DNA of 10,688 nucleotides, from the NCBI GenBank assembly GCA_023259875.1, contig JALRFL010000066.1, positions 1-10,688 of the forward strand, in the 5' to 3' direction. This document shows positions 1 to 6,192 of this stretch, one piece after another. Each line of letters starts with the position of its first letter. The first letter of the stretch is position 1. The notes beneath the pieces were generated by a model. The model did no database searches. It worked only from the letters and a program-made list of their open reading frames with translations, and was not told the DNA's origin. The position numbers and the translations under genes were made by a program. Source of the DNA: Alphaproteobacteria bacterium (GTDB lineage: Bacteria > Pseudomonadota > Alphaproteobacteria > Puniceispirillales > UBA1172).

Positions 1-2
1 TT

Positions 3-119
3 GCGGCCGGATATCCGCGCCGCGCAGCAGGACGATCTCGCCGCCAAAGCCCTGCGCCTTCTAACCTCGAAGTGCCACCTTATGTATTTTTATCTGATAG
101 CGTCATTAAGATTGGTTAA
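3..119 (+). CDS. petA: Rieske iron-sulfur subunit of cytochrome bc1, C-terminal end only
   Basis: This is the 3' end of the gene just upstream of petB. The last residues, NLEVPPYVFLSDSVIKIG then TAA at 117-119, match the usual C-terminus of alphaproteobacterial Rieske (ubiquinol-cytochrome c reductase iron-sulfur) proteins, preceded by PAPS as in the family's GPAPxNL motif. The homology is convincing from about position 51. Before that the frame stays open to the window edge, but it reads as an Arg/Ala-rich string that only loosely resembles the expected segment before GPAP, and the DNA is about 70% GC. The Cys/His [2Fe-2S] ligands lie outside the window. The gene precedes petB by 14 bases, as expected for a petABC (fbcFBC) operon. 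Identification of the C-terminus is fairly sure; the first ~50 bases may not belong to it. Confidence 0.7.
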   Translation, partial: AAGYPRRAAGRSRRQSPAPSNLEVPPYVFLSDSVIKIG

Positions 120-133
120 TAGGAGTAACGATA

Positions 134-1390
134 ATGGCATCTCCTGAGTTCAAAAATCCAGTTGTTAAATGGATTGACCACCGGCTTCCGGTGTTTAGTT
201 TCATGCATCACGAATTGCATGAATATCCAACCCCTAAAAATCTATCCTACCTTTGGAATCTCGGTTCTCTTGCTGGGCTTGCTTTGGTGACAATGATTGT
301 CACTGGCATTATTTTAGCCATGCATTACACGCCTCATGTGGATCATGCTTTTGCGTCGGTTGAACGCATCATGCGTGATGTCAATCATGGTTGGTTGATC
401 CGCTATATCCATATGAATGGCGCCAGTTTCTTTTTTATTGTCGTCTATATTCATATTTTCCGAGGGCTATATTATGGCTCATATAAAGCCCCGCGAGAGA
501 TTCTCTGGATGTTGGGGGTCGTCATCCTTCTGTTAATGATGGCAACAGCCTTCATGGGTTATGTTTTGCCTTGGGGGCAAATGAGCTTCTGGGGCGCAAC
601 CGTGATCACCAATCTGTTTTCGGCAATTCCCTTGGTCGGTGACAGCATTGTCACTTGGCTCTGGGGCGGATTTTCGGTTGATAACCCCACGCTAAGCCGT
701 TTCTTTGCGTTGCATTATCTGATGCCATTTTTGATTGTTGGCGTGGTGATCTTGCATATTATCGCCTTGCACCGTTTTGGTTCAAACAATCCCCTTGGGA
801 TTGATGTCAGTGGAAAGCAAGATACCATTCCTTTCCATCCCTATTACACCAGTAAGGATTTGTTTGGTGCGATGGTGTTCTTGACCATTTTTGCCTCAGC
901 GATTTTCTTTTATCCTAACTATTTGGGGCATCCGGATAACTACATTCCTGCTAATCCTTTGCAGACGCCTGCTCATATCGTGCCGGAATGGTACTTCTTG
1001 CCATTCTATGCCATTTTAAGAGCGATCCCTGATAAGCTTGGCGGCGTGTTGTTTATGTTTGGCGCGATTGCGGTGCTGTTTGTTCTGCCATGGCTTGATC
1101 GGTCTCCTGTGCGAAGTGGCCGTTTCCGCCCGCTCTTTAAGGTCTTCTTTTGGCTTCTGCTAGCAGATTGTGTTCTGCTTGGCTATCTTGGGGGTAAGCC
1201 TGCTGAAGGCATTTATGTGACCTTGTCGCGTTTGGCCACGGCTTATTACTTCATCCATTTTCTGGTCATCCTGCCGCTTCTGTCGGTAGTAGAAAAAACC
1301 AGACCATTGCCGCAATCGATTTCAATGCCGATTTCCGGCGGAGGTATGGGCGCGGCGGCGGCGGCGAAAAGGGGGAAAGCCGATGCGTAA
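134..1390 (+). CDS. petB: Cytochrome b subunit of the cytochrome bc1 complex
   Basis: This 418-residue integral membrane subunit of ubiquinol:cytochrome c oxidoreductase carries hemes bL and bH and both quinone sites, so it takes part in Q-cycle proton translocation. The four heme ligands are visible as two pairs spaced 14 apart: H93 (in RYIHMNGASFF) and H107 (YIHIFRGLYYGSY), then H194 (FALHYLMPF) and H208 (ILHIIALHRFGS). The Qo-site PEWY motif is at 284-287, and GYVLPWGQMSFWGATVITN lies at about 142-160. About eight hydrophobic segments are present and the length is normal for an alphaproteobacterial cytochrome b. The ATG follows AGGAG at 121-125 with good spacing. The C-terminus ends in a Gly/Ala run and a KRGKADA tail, which is variable in the family. 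The last 8 bases overlap petC, suggesting translational coupling. Essentially certain. Confidence 0.98.
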   Translation: MASPEFKNPVVKWIDHRLPVFSFMHHELHEYPTPKNLSYLWNLGSLAGLALVTMIVTGIILAMHYTPHVDHAFASVERIMRDVNHGWLIRYIHMNGASFFFIVVYIHIFRGLYYGSYKAPREILWMLGVVILLLMMATAFMGYVLPWGQMSFWGATVITNLFSAIPLVGDSIVTWLWGGFSVDNPTLSRFFALHYLMPFLIVGVVILHIIALHRFGSNNPLGIDVSGKQDTIPFHPYYTSKDLFGAMVFLTIFASAIFFYPNYLGHPDNYIPANPLQTPAHIVPEWYFLPFYAILRAIPDKLGGVLFMFGAIAVLFVLPWLDRSPVRSGRFRPLFKVFFWLLLADCVLLGYLGGKPAEGIYVTLSRLATAYYFIHFLVILPLLSVVEKTRPLPQSISMPISGGGMGAAAAAKRGKADA

Positions 1391-2174
1391 ATTGATGCGT
1401 GTAGTTTCTGTTGCAACGGGGATCGTTGCGGCGGCTGTGGTGTCCATCTCTGCGCCAGCAATGGCCGCAGGCGGTGGCGGTGAGATAAAACAGCACGAAT
1501 GGACTTTTGATGGCCCGTTTGGCCATTTTGATAAGGCGTCATTGCAACGCGGCTTTCAAGTCTATCGTGAGGTATGCTCATCTTGTCATGGGATTGAGTT
1601 TATTTCTTTTCGCAATTTTGCTGATCTCGGCTACTCAGAGGCAGAGATCAAAGCCATTGCCGCTGAATATGAAGTGACCGATGGGCCAAACGACGAAGGG
1701 GAGATGTTCCAGCGTGCGGCTATTCCTGCTGACCGTGTTCCTGGCCCATTCCCTAACGAGAACGCCGCGCGCGCGGCCAATGGTGGGGCTTATCCGGTGG
1801 ATCTGTCCTTGATTGTTAAGGCGCGTCCAGATGGTGCGAATTATGTTTATAGCCTTTTGACCAGCTATGCCGAGGCACCGAGCCATATGAATGTGCCAGA
1901 TGGTATGTACTATAACAAAGCGTATAGCGGCAACCTGATCGCGATGCCTCAACCGCTTTATGGTGATGATATTACCCTTGCCAATGGTGGTGATACCTCA
2001 CCCGAAGCCTTGGCGGCGGATGTGGTATCATTCCTAGCATGGGCATCAGAGCCTGAAATGGAAACGCGCAAGCGGACAGGGATTGCGGTGATGCTGTTCT
2101 TGTTTGTGATGTGCTTTGTTTCTTATGGTTCTATGCGCTATATTTGGGCGGATGTGAAAAAATCCAAGGCATAA
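1383..2174 (+). CDS. petC: Cytochrome c1 subunit of the cytochrome bc1 complex
   Basis: This 263-residue membrane-anchored c-type cytochrome takes electrons from the Rieske cluster and passes them to soluble or membrane cytochrome c on the periplasmic side. A signal peptide spans residues 1-29 (basic MRKLMR start, hydrophobic core, APAMAA cleavage region). The heme-binding CSSCH is at 65-69, giving C65 and C68 as thioether sites and H69 as axial ligand; M188 in IAMPQPL fits the sixth ligand. A C-terminal membrane anchor covers about 233-250 (GIAVMLFLFVMCFVSYGS), followed by a basic tail. The start overlaps the end of petB and is preceded by a purine-rich GGGGGAAA ribosome site. The gene is the last of the bc1 operon, closed by a strong terminator 40 bases downstream. 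Essentially certain. Confidence 0.97.
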   Translation: MRKLMRVVSVATGIVAAAVVSISAPAMAAGGGGEIKQHEWTFDGPFGHFDKASLQRGFQVYREVCSSCHGIEFISFRNFADLGYSEAEIKAIAAEYEVTDGPNDEGEMFQRAAIPADRVPGPFPNENAARAANGGAYPVDLSLIVKARPDGANYVYSLLTSYAEAPSHMNVPDGMYYNKAYSGNLIAMPQPLYGDDITLANGGDTSPEALAADVVSFLAWASEPEMETRKRTGIAVMLFLFVMCFVSYGSMRYIWADVKKSKA

Positions 2175-2213
2175 GCCTGTTGCTTTTACCCTTAAGGGTT
2201 AAGACATATTACG

Positions 2214-2252
2214 CTGGCCAGATCATAAGATGCTGATCTGGCCAGTTTTTTT
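2214..2252 (+). terminator. Rho-independent terminator of the petABC operon
   Basis: A perfect 12-bp inverted repeat, CTGGCCAGATCA (2214-2225) and TGATCTGGCCAG (2234-2245), encloses an 8-base loop and is followed directly by seven T residues (2246-2252). It lies 40 bases after the petC stop on the + strand, where the operon should end. It is the clearest structural element in the window and separates bc1 transcription from the small downstream gene. Confidence 0.93.
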
Positions 2253-2267
2253 GCGTTAGAATTTGCC

Positions 2268-2300
2268 TTGACAGCAAACGGAGTGAAGTTCACCTTTCTA
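2268..2300 (+). promoter_or_regulatory. Candidate promoter for the CWC-type gene (weak)
   Basis: A consensus -35 hexamer TTGACA sits at 2268-2273, just after the petC terminator. No good -10 is found at 17 bases (CACCTT at 2291-2296); the nearest T-rich alternative, TTTCTA at 2295-2300, has a spacer of 21. A separate promoter is expected here because the petC terminator is strong, but the -10 is poor, so this is only a candidate. Confidence 0.3.
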
Positions 2301-2334
2301 GGGCAAAGCCATCCAACCATGAGGAGCCATCATC

Positions 2335-2571
2335 ATGGCAGAAGTCGATCAAGTGAAAAAGCTGATCTGTGAAGAATGTGGGACTAGCTTTAATTGCGGA
2401 TCAACGAAGGATCATAGCTGTTGGTGCATGAATCTGCCTAATATGCGGAACACTTTTGATCTGGCTGGCGCGTGTTTATGCCCAGATTGTTTGACGCTTG
2501 GTCAAGCAAAGGCCATCACAAAACAAAGAAAAACGCGCCAGAAAGTCAGGCAGAATAACGCTATCCGGTAA
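2335..2571 (+). CDS. Small cysteine-rich CWC-family protein, function unknown
   Basis: This 78-residue protein matches the uncharacterised Cys_rich_CWC family, recognised by CEECGTSFNCG near the N-terminus, the CWC triplet at 29-31 and CLCPDCL at 47-53. Eight cysteines (12, 15, 21, 29, 31, 47, 49, 52) fall in a C-x2-C-x5-C-x7-C-x-C-x15-C-x-C-x2-C pattern, which suggests binding of one or two zinc ions; that is inference from spacing. A lysine/arginine-rich tail at 64-78 could contact nucleic acid. There is no signal peptide, so a cytoplasmic location is likely. The ATG follows GAGGAG at 2321-2326. It lies between the petC terminator and the convergent ychF, whose stop is 2 bases away, so it is probably a single-gene unit. 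The family call is good; no function can be assigned. Confidence 0.88.
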   Translation: MAEVDQVKKLICEECGTSFNCGSTKDHSCWCMNLPNMRNTFDLAGACLCPDCLTLGQAKAITKQRKTRQKVRQNNAIR

Positions 2572-2573
2572 CG

Positions 2574-3674
2574 CTATACATTAAAGCGGAAATGAAACAC
2601 ATCGCCATCACGCACCCGATAATCTGCGCCTTCTATGCGTAATTTACCAGCCTCTTTGGCGCCGCTTTCACCATTGCATTGGATATAGTCAGCATAGGCA
2701 ATCGTTTCTGCGCGAATAAAACCGCGCTCAAAATCAGTATGAATCACACCTGCGGCCTGAGGCGCTTTAGCGCCATTGGCAACGGTCCATGCTCTTGCTT
2801 CCTTTGGGCCAACCGTGAAGAAAGTAATCAGATCAAGCAGACGATAGCCTGCCTTAATCATGCGCGCTAATCCGGGTTCGGTCAGGTTAAGGTCGGACAG
2901 AAACTCCATCTTTTCATCATCGTCTAATGAAATGATTTCTGATTCAATCGCCGCGGAAACAATCACCATATCCGCGCCTTCGGCTGTTGCTTTTTCTGCC
3001 ACCCTAGCAGTAAGGGCATTTCCACTGGCCGCGTCATCCTCGCTGACATTACAGACATAAAGCACAGGTTTGCCAGTAAGCAGTTGCAGGGCTGGCAGTT
3101 GCCGCCGTTCATCTTCGCTTAGGGTAGTGAGGCTTCGCGCAGGCAGGCCTTCTGCCAAACCATCGCGGATTTTTTCCATCGTTGCCATCAAAGCGATAGC
3201 ATCTTTATCTTGTCCGCGTGCCTTTTTGACCAGATTAGCCAAACGGCGTTCAACCGATTCAAGATCAGAAAGCATCAATTCGGTTTCAACCGTTTCGGCA
3301 TCACGAATAGGATCAACACTGTCATCAACATGGGTGATATTGCTATCTTCAAAACAGCGCAAGACATGGGCAATGGCATCAACCTCACGGATATTGGCAA
3401 GAAATTGATTGCCTAGGCCTTCGCCTTTGCTAGCACCGCGTACCAATCCGGCAATATCCACAAACTCCAACTGGGTTGGCAGAATCTGAGCCGATTTGGC
3501 AATACCAGCCAATTGATCCAACCGATCATCTGGAACAGCAACGCGTCCGGTGTTGGGCTCAATCGTGCAAAAAGGGTAATTGGCGGCATCAGCGGCCGCG
3601 CTTTCGGTTAAGGCATTAAAGAGAGTTGATTTACCAACATTGGGCAAGCCCACAATACCACAATTAAAGCCCAT
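2574..3674 (-). CDS. ychF: Redox-regulated ATPase YchF (Obg-related, OLA1 family)
   Basis: This 366-residue P-loop protein of the universally conserved YchF/OLA1 family binds ribosomes and is linked to translation and stress responses. The Walker A/G1 motif GLPNVGKS is at residues 9-16, the effector-like FCTIEPNTG at 35-43, G3 as DIAG at 73-76, and G4 is the non-canonical NVSE at 209-212. That replacement of NKxD is typical of YchF and explains its known preference for ATP over GTP. An inserted helical domain follows G3, and a TGS domain closes the protein (about 283-366, ending VRDGDVFHFRFNV). I chose the ATG at 3672-3674 because it gives the family N-terminus MGFNCGIVGLPN and is preceded by AAGGAG at 7 bases; the frame is open for 11 more codons upstream. 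Its first 11 bases overlap the end of pth, so the two are probably translationally coupled. Confidence 0.97.
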   Translation of the reverse strand: MGFNCGIVGLPNVGKSTLFNALTESAAADAANYPFCTIEPNTGRVAVPDDRLDQLAGIAKSAQILPTQLEFVDIAGLVRGASKGEGLGNQFLANIREVDAIAHVLRCFEDSNITHVDDSVDPIRDAETVETELMLSDLESVERRLANLVKKARGQDKDAIALMATMEKIRDGLAEGLPARSLTTLSEDERRQLPALQLLTGKPVLYVCNVSEDDAASGNALTARVAEKATAEGADMVIVSAAIESEIISLDDDEKMEFLSDLNLTEPGLARMIKAGYRLLDLITFFTVGPKEARAWTVANGAKAPQAAGVIHTDFERGFIRAETIAYADYIQCNGESGAKEAGKLRIEGADYRVRDGDVFHFRFNV

Positions 3675-4305
3675 TGGTTTTCTCCTTACCCGAATTGGTG
3701 TCATCACTGTTGCCAGCAGTAGTGTTAGTGTTTTGAGGTGGCGGCGCTTTTTGAGACACCGCAGTCATAAAGGCTTCATGCCCTTTTGTCTGCCAACAAG
3801 GCCAGAGATCAGACAAAGCCCCGAGCAGAGGGTCAAGCCAAGCTCTGTCATGCTTATCAAAATCTGACAGCACATGCTGATCAACCTCGGCGTTAAACCG
3901 CGATCTACCAACACCAATCCGCAACCGCCAATACGCCGAGCCAATATGCCGATCAATATCGCGAAGCCCGTTGTGACCGCCATGACCACCGTCAATTTTC
4001 ACCCTTATCTTTCCTGCAGCGAGATCAATTTCATCATGAACAACGATCAAATCATCAGCGGTCAGGCGATAAAAATGAAGTAAGGTTTCGACGGGCAGGC
4101 CGGATTTATTCATATAGGATTGGGGTTTGAAAAGAACAACCTTTTCGCTATCAATGCGGCCTTCGGCAAGCAATCCACCGTGTTTTACCTTCCAAGAGGA
4201 AAAGCCGTAATCAGAGGCCAACTGATCCACCAGCATGAAGCCGACATTATGGCGGTGTGATGCATAGCGGTCGCCGGGATTACCTAAACCAGCTACGATA
4301 CGCAT
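3664..4305 (-). CDS. pth: Peptidyl-tRNA hydrolase
   Basis: This 213-residue cytosolic enzyme cleaves the ester bond of peptidyl-tRNAs dropped from ribosomes, recycling tRNA. The N-terminal GLGNPG (6-11) and RHNVGF (18-23) motifs are present, giving N9 and the catalytic base H19. HDEIDLAAG supplies D91, YMNKSG supplies N66, and GGHGGHNGLRDI at 106-117 supplies N112, so all expected active-site residues are intact. The last ~30 residues form a Pro/Asn/Thr/Ser-rich, probably disordered tail beyond the enzyme core. The ATG at 4303-4305 is preferred over the adjacent GTG at 4306-4308 because the GGGGG ribosome site (4311-4315) is then 5 bases away rather than 2. It lies 35 bases after rplY, as in many bacteria, and overlaps ychF. 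Confidence 0.96.
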   Translation of the reverse strand: MRIVAGLGNPGDRYASHRHNVGFMLVDQLASDYGFSSWKVKHGGLLAEGRIDSEKVVLFKPQSYMNKSGLPVETLLHFYRLTADDLIVVHDEIDLAAGKIRVKIDGGHGGHNGLRDIDRHIGSAYWRLRIGVGRSRFNAEVDQHVLSDFDKHDRAWLDPLLGALSDLWPCWQTKGHEAFMTAVSQKAPPPQNTNTTAGNSDDTNSGKEKTNGL

Positions 4306-4317
4306 CACATCCCCCTA

Positions 4318-4333
4318 CTGCCACTGGTGGCAG
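4318..4333 (-). promoter_or_regulatory. Perfect hairpin in the rplY-pth spacer
   Basis: CTGCCACTGGTGGCAG is a perfect 16-bp palindrome. In the transcript it can fold as a 6-bp stem (CTGCCA/TGGCAG) with a CCAG loop. It fills most of the 35-base spacer between the rplY stop and the pth start and ends 2 bases before the pth ribosome binding site (GGGGG, 4311-4315). No T-run follows, so it is not a terminator. A role in RNA processing, stability or pth translation is possible but is inference. Confidence 0.45.
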
Positions 4334-4340
4334 AGTATGC

Positions 4341-4985
4341 CTATTCTTCTTTTTCTTCTGCTTCGCTGTCACCATCACCGGCTTGATCTTGTTCGCCTGT
4401 GTCTTCAACCTCAACTTCGACGGTTGGGGCGGCGATAGTGGCGATAGTGAAGTCACGATCGGTAATGGTCGGCTGTGTGTTTTCTGGCAAGGAAACCGAG
4501 CTAATGTGAACAGAATCACCGATTTCTGTTCCGCTAAGATCAACGGTTAAACTTTCTGGAATGCTGGTCGCAGAACATGACATTTCAATTTCATGGCGCA
4601 CAACATTAAGCACGCCGCCACTCTTGAGGCCAGGTGATGCGTCTTCGTTCGTGAAGACAACAGGAATCATAACCGTGACTGTGGATGAGGCGGTAACGCG
4701 CAGAAAATCAACATGAAGCGGAATATCCGTGACAGGGTGAAACTGAATATCTCTGGTCAAAACATTCGTTGTTTTGCCGCCAACTTCAAGTGCGATCACA
4801 TGGCTCATGATGCCGGGTTGGCTCATCAGTTTGCGAAAGCTGTTGTCGTTAATATTGATCGTTTCAGGGGCTGTTTTGCCGCCATAAATGACAGCAGGAA
4901 TGAGACCAGATCGACGAGCCGCCCGGGCGGACCCCTTACCAGCCCGGTCGCGCTTAGTCGCGCTCATTTGGATTGTGTCTGACAT
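4341..4985 (-). CDS. rplY: 50S ribosomal protein L25 (general stress protein Ctc form)
   Basis: This 214-residue two-domain L25/Ctc protein binds 5S rRNA in the large subunit. The N-terminal L25 domain spans about 5-93, including RDRAGKGSARAARRSGLIPAV near the start and FHPVTDIPLHVDFLRV at 82-97; the C-terminal TL5-like beta domain spans about 100-188. The protein ends in a strongly acidic tail (about 189-214, rich in Glu, Asp and Gly) that is common in long L25 forms. I chose the ATG at 4983-4985 because it gives the family start MSDTIQMSATKRDRAGK and is preceded by TGGAG 7 bases upstream; the frame stays open for 23 more codons that do not resemble L25. It heads a translation module with pth and ychF, the former 35 bases downstream. 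Confidence 0.95.
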   Translation of the reverse strand: MSDTIQMSATKRDRAGKGSARAARRSGLIPAVIYGGKTAPETININDNSFRKLMSQPGIMSHVIALEVGGKTTNVLTRDIQFHPVTDIPLHVDFLRVTASSTVTVMIPVVFTNEDASPGLKSGGVLNVVRHEIEMSCSATSIPESLTVDLSGTEIGDSVHISSVSLPENTQPTITDRDFTIATIAAPTVEVEVEDTGEQDQAGDGDSEAEEKEE

Positions 4986-5015
4986 GTGATTTCTCCATCG
5001 ATTTGTCAAAACTTG

Positions 5016-5037
5016 CCATGCCTCCAGGGGTGCATGG
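5016..5037 (-). promoter_or_regulatory. Small hairpin in the rplY leader
   Basis: CCATGC (5016-5021) and GCATGG (5032-5037) form a 6-bp inverted repeat around a 10-base loop in the untranslated leader of rplY, about 30 bases before its start codon. Several ribosomal protein genes are controlled by leader structures, but this stem is short and could be chance. No uridine tract follows it closely enough to make it a terminator. Confidence 0.25.
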
Positions 5038-5053
5038 TCTTTCATGATGGGCA

Positions 5054-5082
5054 TACTTAGCCCGAATCGTCAGGATCAGCAA
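5054..5082 (-). promoter_or_regulatory. Candidate promoter for rplY-pth-ychF
   Basis: On the - strand, TTGCTG (5077-5082) is followed after exactly 17 bases by TAAGTA (5054-5059), a reasonable sigma-70-like pair. It lies between the prs stop and the rplY start and would give a leader of about 60 bases. The match is imperfect in both hexamers, so transcription of rplY by read-through from prs is also possible; no terminator was seen after prs. Confidence 0.35.
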
Positions 5083-5095
5083 GCGGAATATCTGT

Positions 5096-6028
5096 TTAAT
5101 TAAAGAGTGAAGATACAGAACGCTCTTCGTTAATGCGAAGGATGGCCTCACCCAAGAGAGGAGCGACCGAAAGCTGACGAACATTATGGGCAACGCGCAT
5201 AGCCTCAGTCGCTAAAATTGTGTCTGTGGTGACCAAAGCATTGAGAGGTGATGATGCAATTCGCGATACCGCGCCGCCTGATAATACCCCATGCGTCACA
5301 TAGGCATCCACAGAAATCGCTCCGCTTTCTATCAGGGCGCCAGCCGCATTGCAAAGCGTGCCGCCCGAATCCACAATATCATCAACCATAATGCAATGGC
5401 GGTTGCTGACATCGCCAATGATATTCATCACTTCGGATACCCCAGCCTTTTCCCGGCGTTTATCAATGATTGCCAGATCAGCATCAAGGCGCCGCGCAAG
5501 CGCACGCGCACGAACCACACCACCAACATCAGGTGAGACAATCATCAGATTGCCGTTAGTGTAACGCGATTTGATATCTTCTAACAAAACAGGGGCAGCA
5601 AACAAATTATCCGTAGGAATATCAAAAAAGCCCTGAATCTGATCAGCGTGAAGATCAATGGTCAATACCCGATCAGCACCAGCAGAAGTAATCAGATTGG
5701 CAACAAGCTTGGCAGATATAGGCGTTCTTGGGCCAGATTTGCGATCTTGTCTAGCATAGCCATAATAAGGAATAACAGCGGTGATGCGCCGCGCCGACCC
5801 ACGCCGTAAGGCATCAAGCGTTACCAGCAATTCCATCAGATTGTCATTAGCAGGATATGAGGTGGACTGCACCACAAAGACATCCTCGCCGCGGACATTT
5901 TCCTGAATTTCAGCAAATACTTCCATATCGGCAAAGCGGCGAACATCAGCTTTAACAAGAGGAAGATTCAAATAGGTGGCAATGGCTTCGGCAAGAGGAC
6001 GATTGGAATTACAGGCCAGAATTTTCAT
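5096..6028 (-). CDS. prs: Ribose-phosphate pyrophosphokinase (PRPP synthetase)
   Basis: This 310-residue cytosolic enzyme transfers pyrophosphate from ATP to ribose 5-phosphate to make PRPP, the precursor for purines, pyrimidines, NAD, histidine and tryptophan. Recognisable class I features are the N-terminal KILACNSNRPLAEAIA, the ATP-site region PYYGYARQDRK (87-97), VLTIDLHADQIQGFF with H127, the flexible catalytic loop DKRREKAG (189-196), and the ribose-5-phosphate/PRPP loop VDDIVDSGGT (215-224). The ATG at 6026-6028 gives the family N-terminus and length and follows AAGGTGG at 8 bases; 12 further upstream codons are open but do not match the family. It is set apart from pgeF by a 164-base leader region, so it likely has its own promoter. 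Confidence 0.97.
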   Translation of the reverse strand: MKILACNSNRPLAEAIATYLNLPLVKADVRRFADMEVFAEIQENVRGEDVFVVQSTSYPANDNLMELLVTLDALRRGSARRITAVIPYYGYARQDRKSGPRTPISAKLVANLITSAGADRVLTIDLHADQIQGFFDIPTDNLFAAPVLLEDIKSRYTNGNLMIVSPDVGGVVRARALARRLDADLAIIDKRREKAGVSEVMNIIGDVSNRHCIMVDDIVDSGGTLCNAAGALIESGAISVDAYVTHGVLSGGAVSRIASSPLNALVTTDTILATEAMRVAHNVRQLSVAPLLGEAILRINEERSVSSLFN

Positions 6029-6082
6029 TGCTAAAACCACCTTATGAGAGTGTTTTGATACCAAGTGTTTCTCTTTGCCGCA

Positions 6083-6099
6083 ACATAAAACACATAAAA
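6083..6099. repeat. Short direct repeat in the prs leader
   Basis: ACATAAAA occurs at 6083-6090 and again at 6092-6099, a 9-base period, in the AT-rich region between prs and pgeF. It precedes the prs start by about 55 bases. It may simply reflect base composition; see the separate CACATGA pair upstream. Confidence 0.35.
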
Positions 6100-6113
6100 A
6101 AATGGGTTTTCAT

Positions 6114-6130
6114 CACATGATAACACATGA
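6114..6130. repeat. Paired CACATGA sites overlapping the candidate prs promoter
   Basis: CACATGA occurs at 6114-6120 and 6124-6130, separated by TAA, so the copies are exactly 10 bases (about one helical turn) apart. The first copy contains most of the proposed prs -10 element. Tandem half-sites on one DNA face are a usual layout for a regulator, but no regulator is known for this motif and the assignment is inference. Confidence 0.35.
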
Positions 6131-6144
6131 GGCTACGAGACCAA
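6117..6144 (-). promoter_or_regulatory. Candidate promoter for prs
   Basis: On the - strand TTGGTC (6139-6144) is followed after 16 bases by TATCAT (6117-6122). The -10 is good and the -35 matches only in TTG. Transcription from here would give a leader of about 80 bases that contains an AT-rich stretch with a T7 run before the prs ribosome site. The region 6029-6192 holds no gene, and a promoter is expected because prs is well separated from pgeF. Confidence 0.35.
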
Positions 6145-6192
6145 GAAAGCAAAGCATGAGAAAAATCAAAAGATGCGGCATGGGATTTGTCC

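Noticed and set aside
1246..1581. Open frames on the - strand across the petB-petC junction
   Set aside because: They are antisense to two well-supported genes, have no ribosome site, and encode Arg/His/Pro-rich strings without family resemblance.
2188..2199. Palindrome ACCCTTAAGGGT just after petC
   Set aside because: A 12-bp self-complementary site with no loop would not form a stable RNA hairpin, and nothing nearby suggests an operator; the real terminator follows at 2214.
2529..2551. Hairpin plus T5 downstream of ychF on the - strand as a terminator
   Set aside because: The stem is only about 3 bp (GCC/GGC) before mismatches, inside the CWC coding region, so it is not supportable.
4986..5054. 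N-terminal extension of rplY by 23 codons
   Set aside because: The sequence is not L25-like, the ATG at 4985 has its own ribosome site, and the extension overlaps the likely leader and promoter.
5064..5068. GAATC (CcrM-type GANTC) within the candidate rplY promoter spacer
   Set aside because: A single GANTC is expected by chance every few hundred bases; no clustering was seen.
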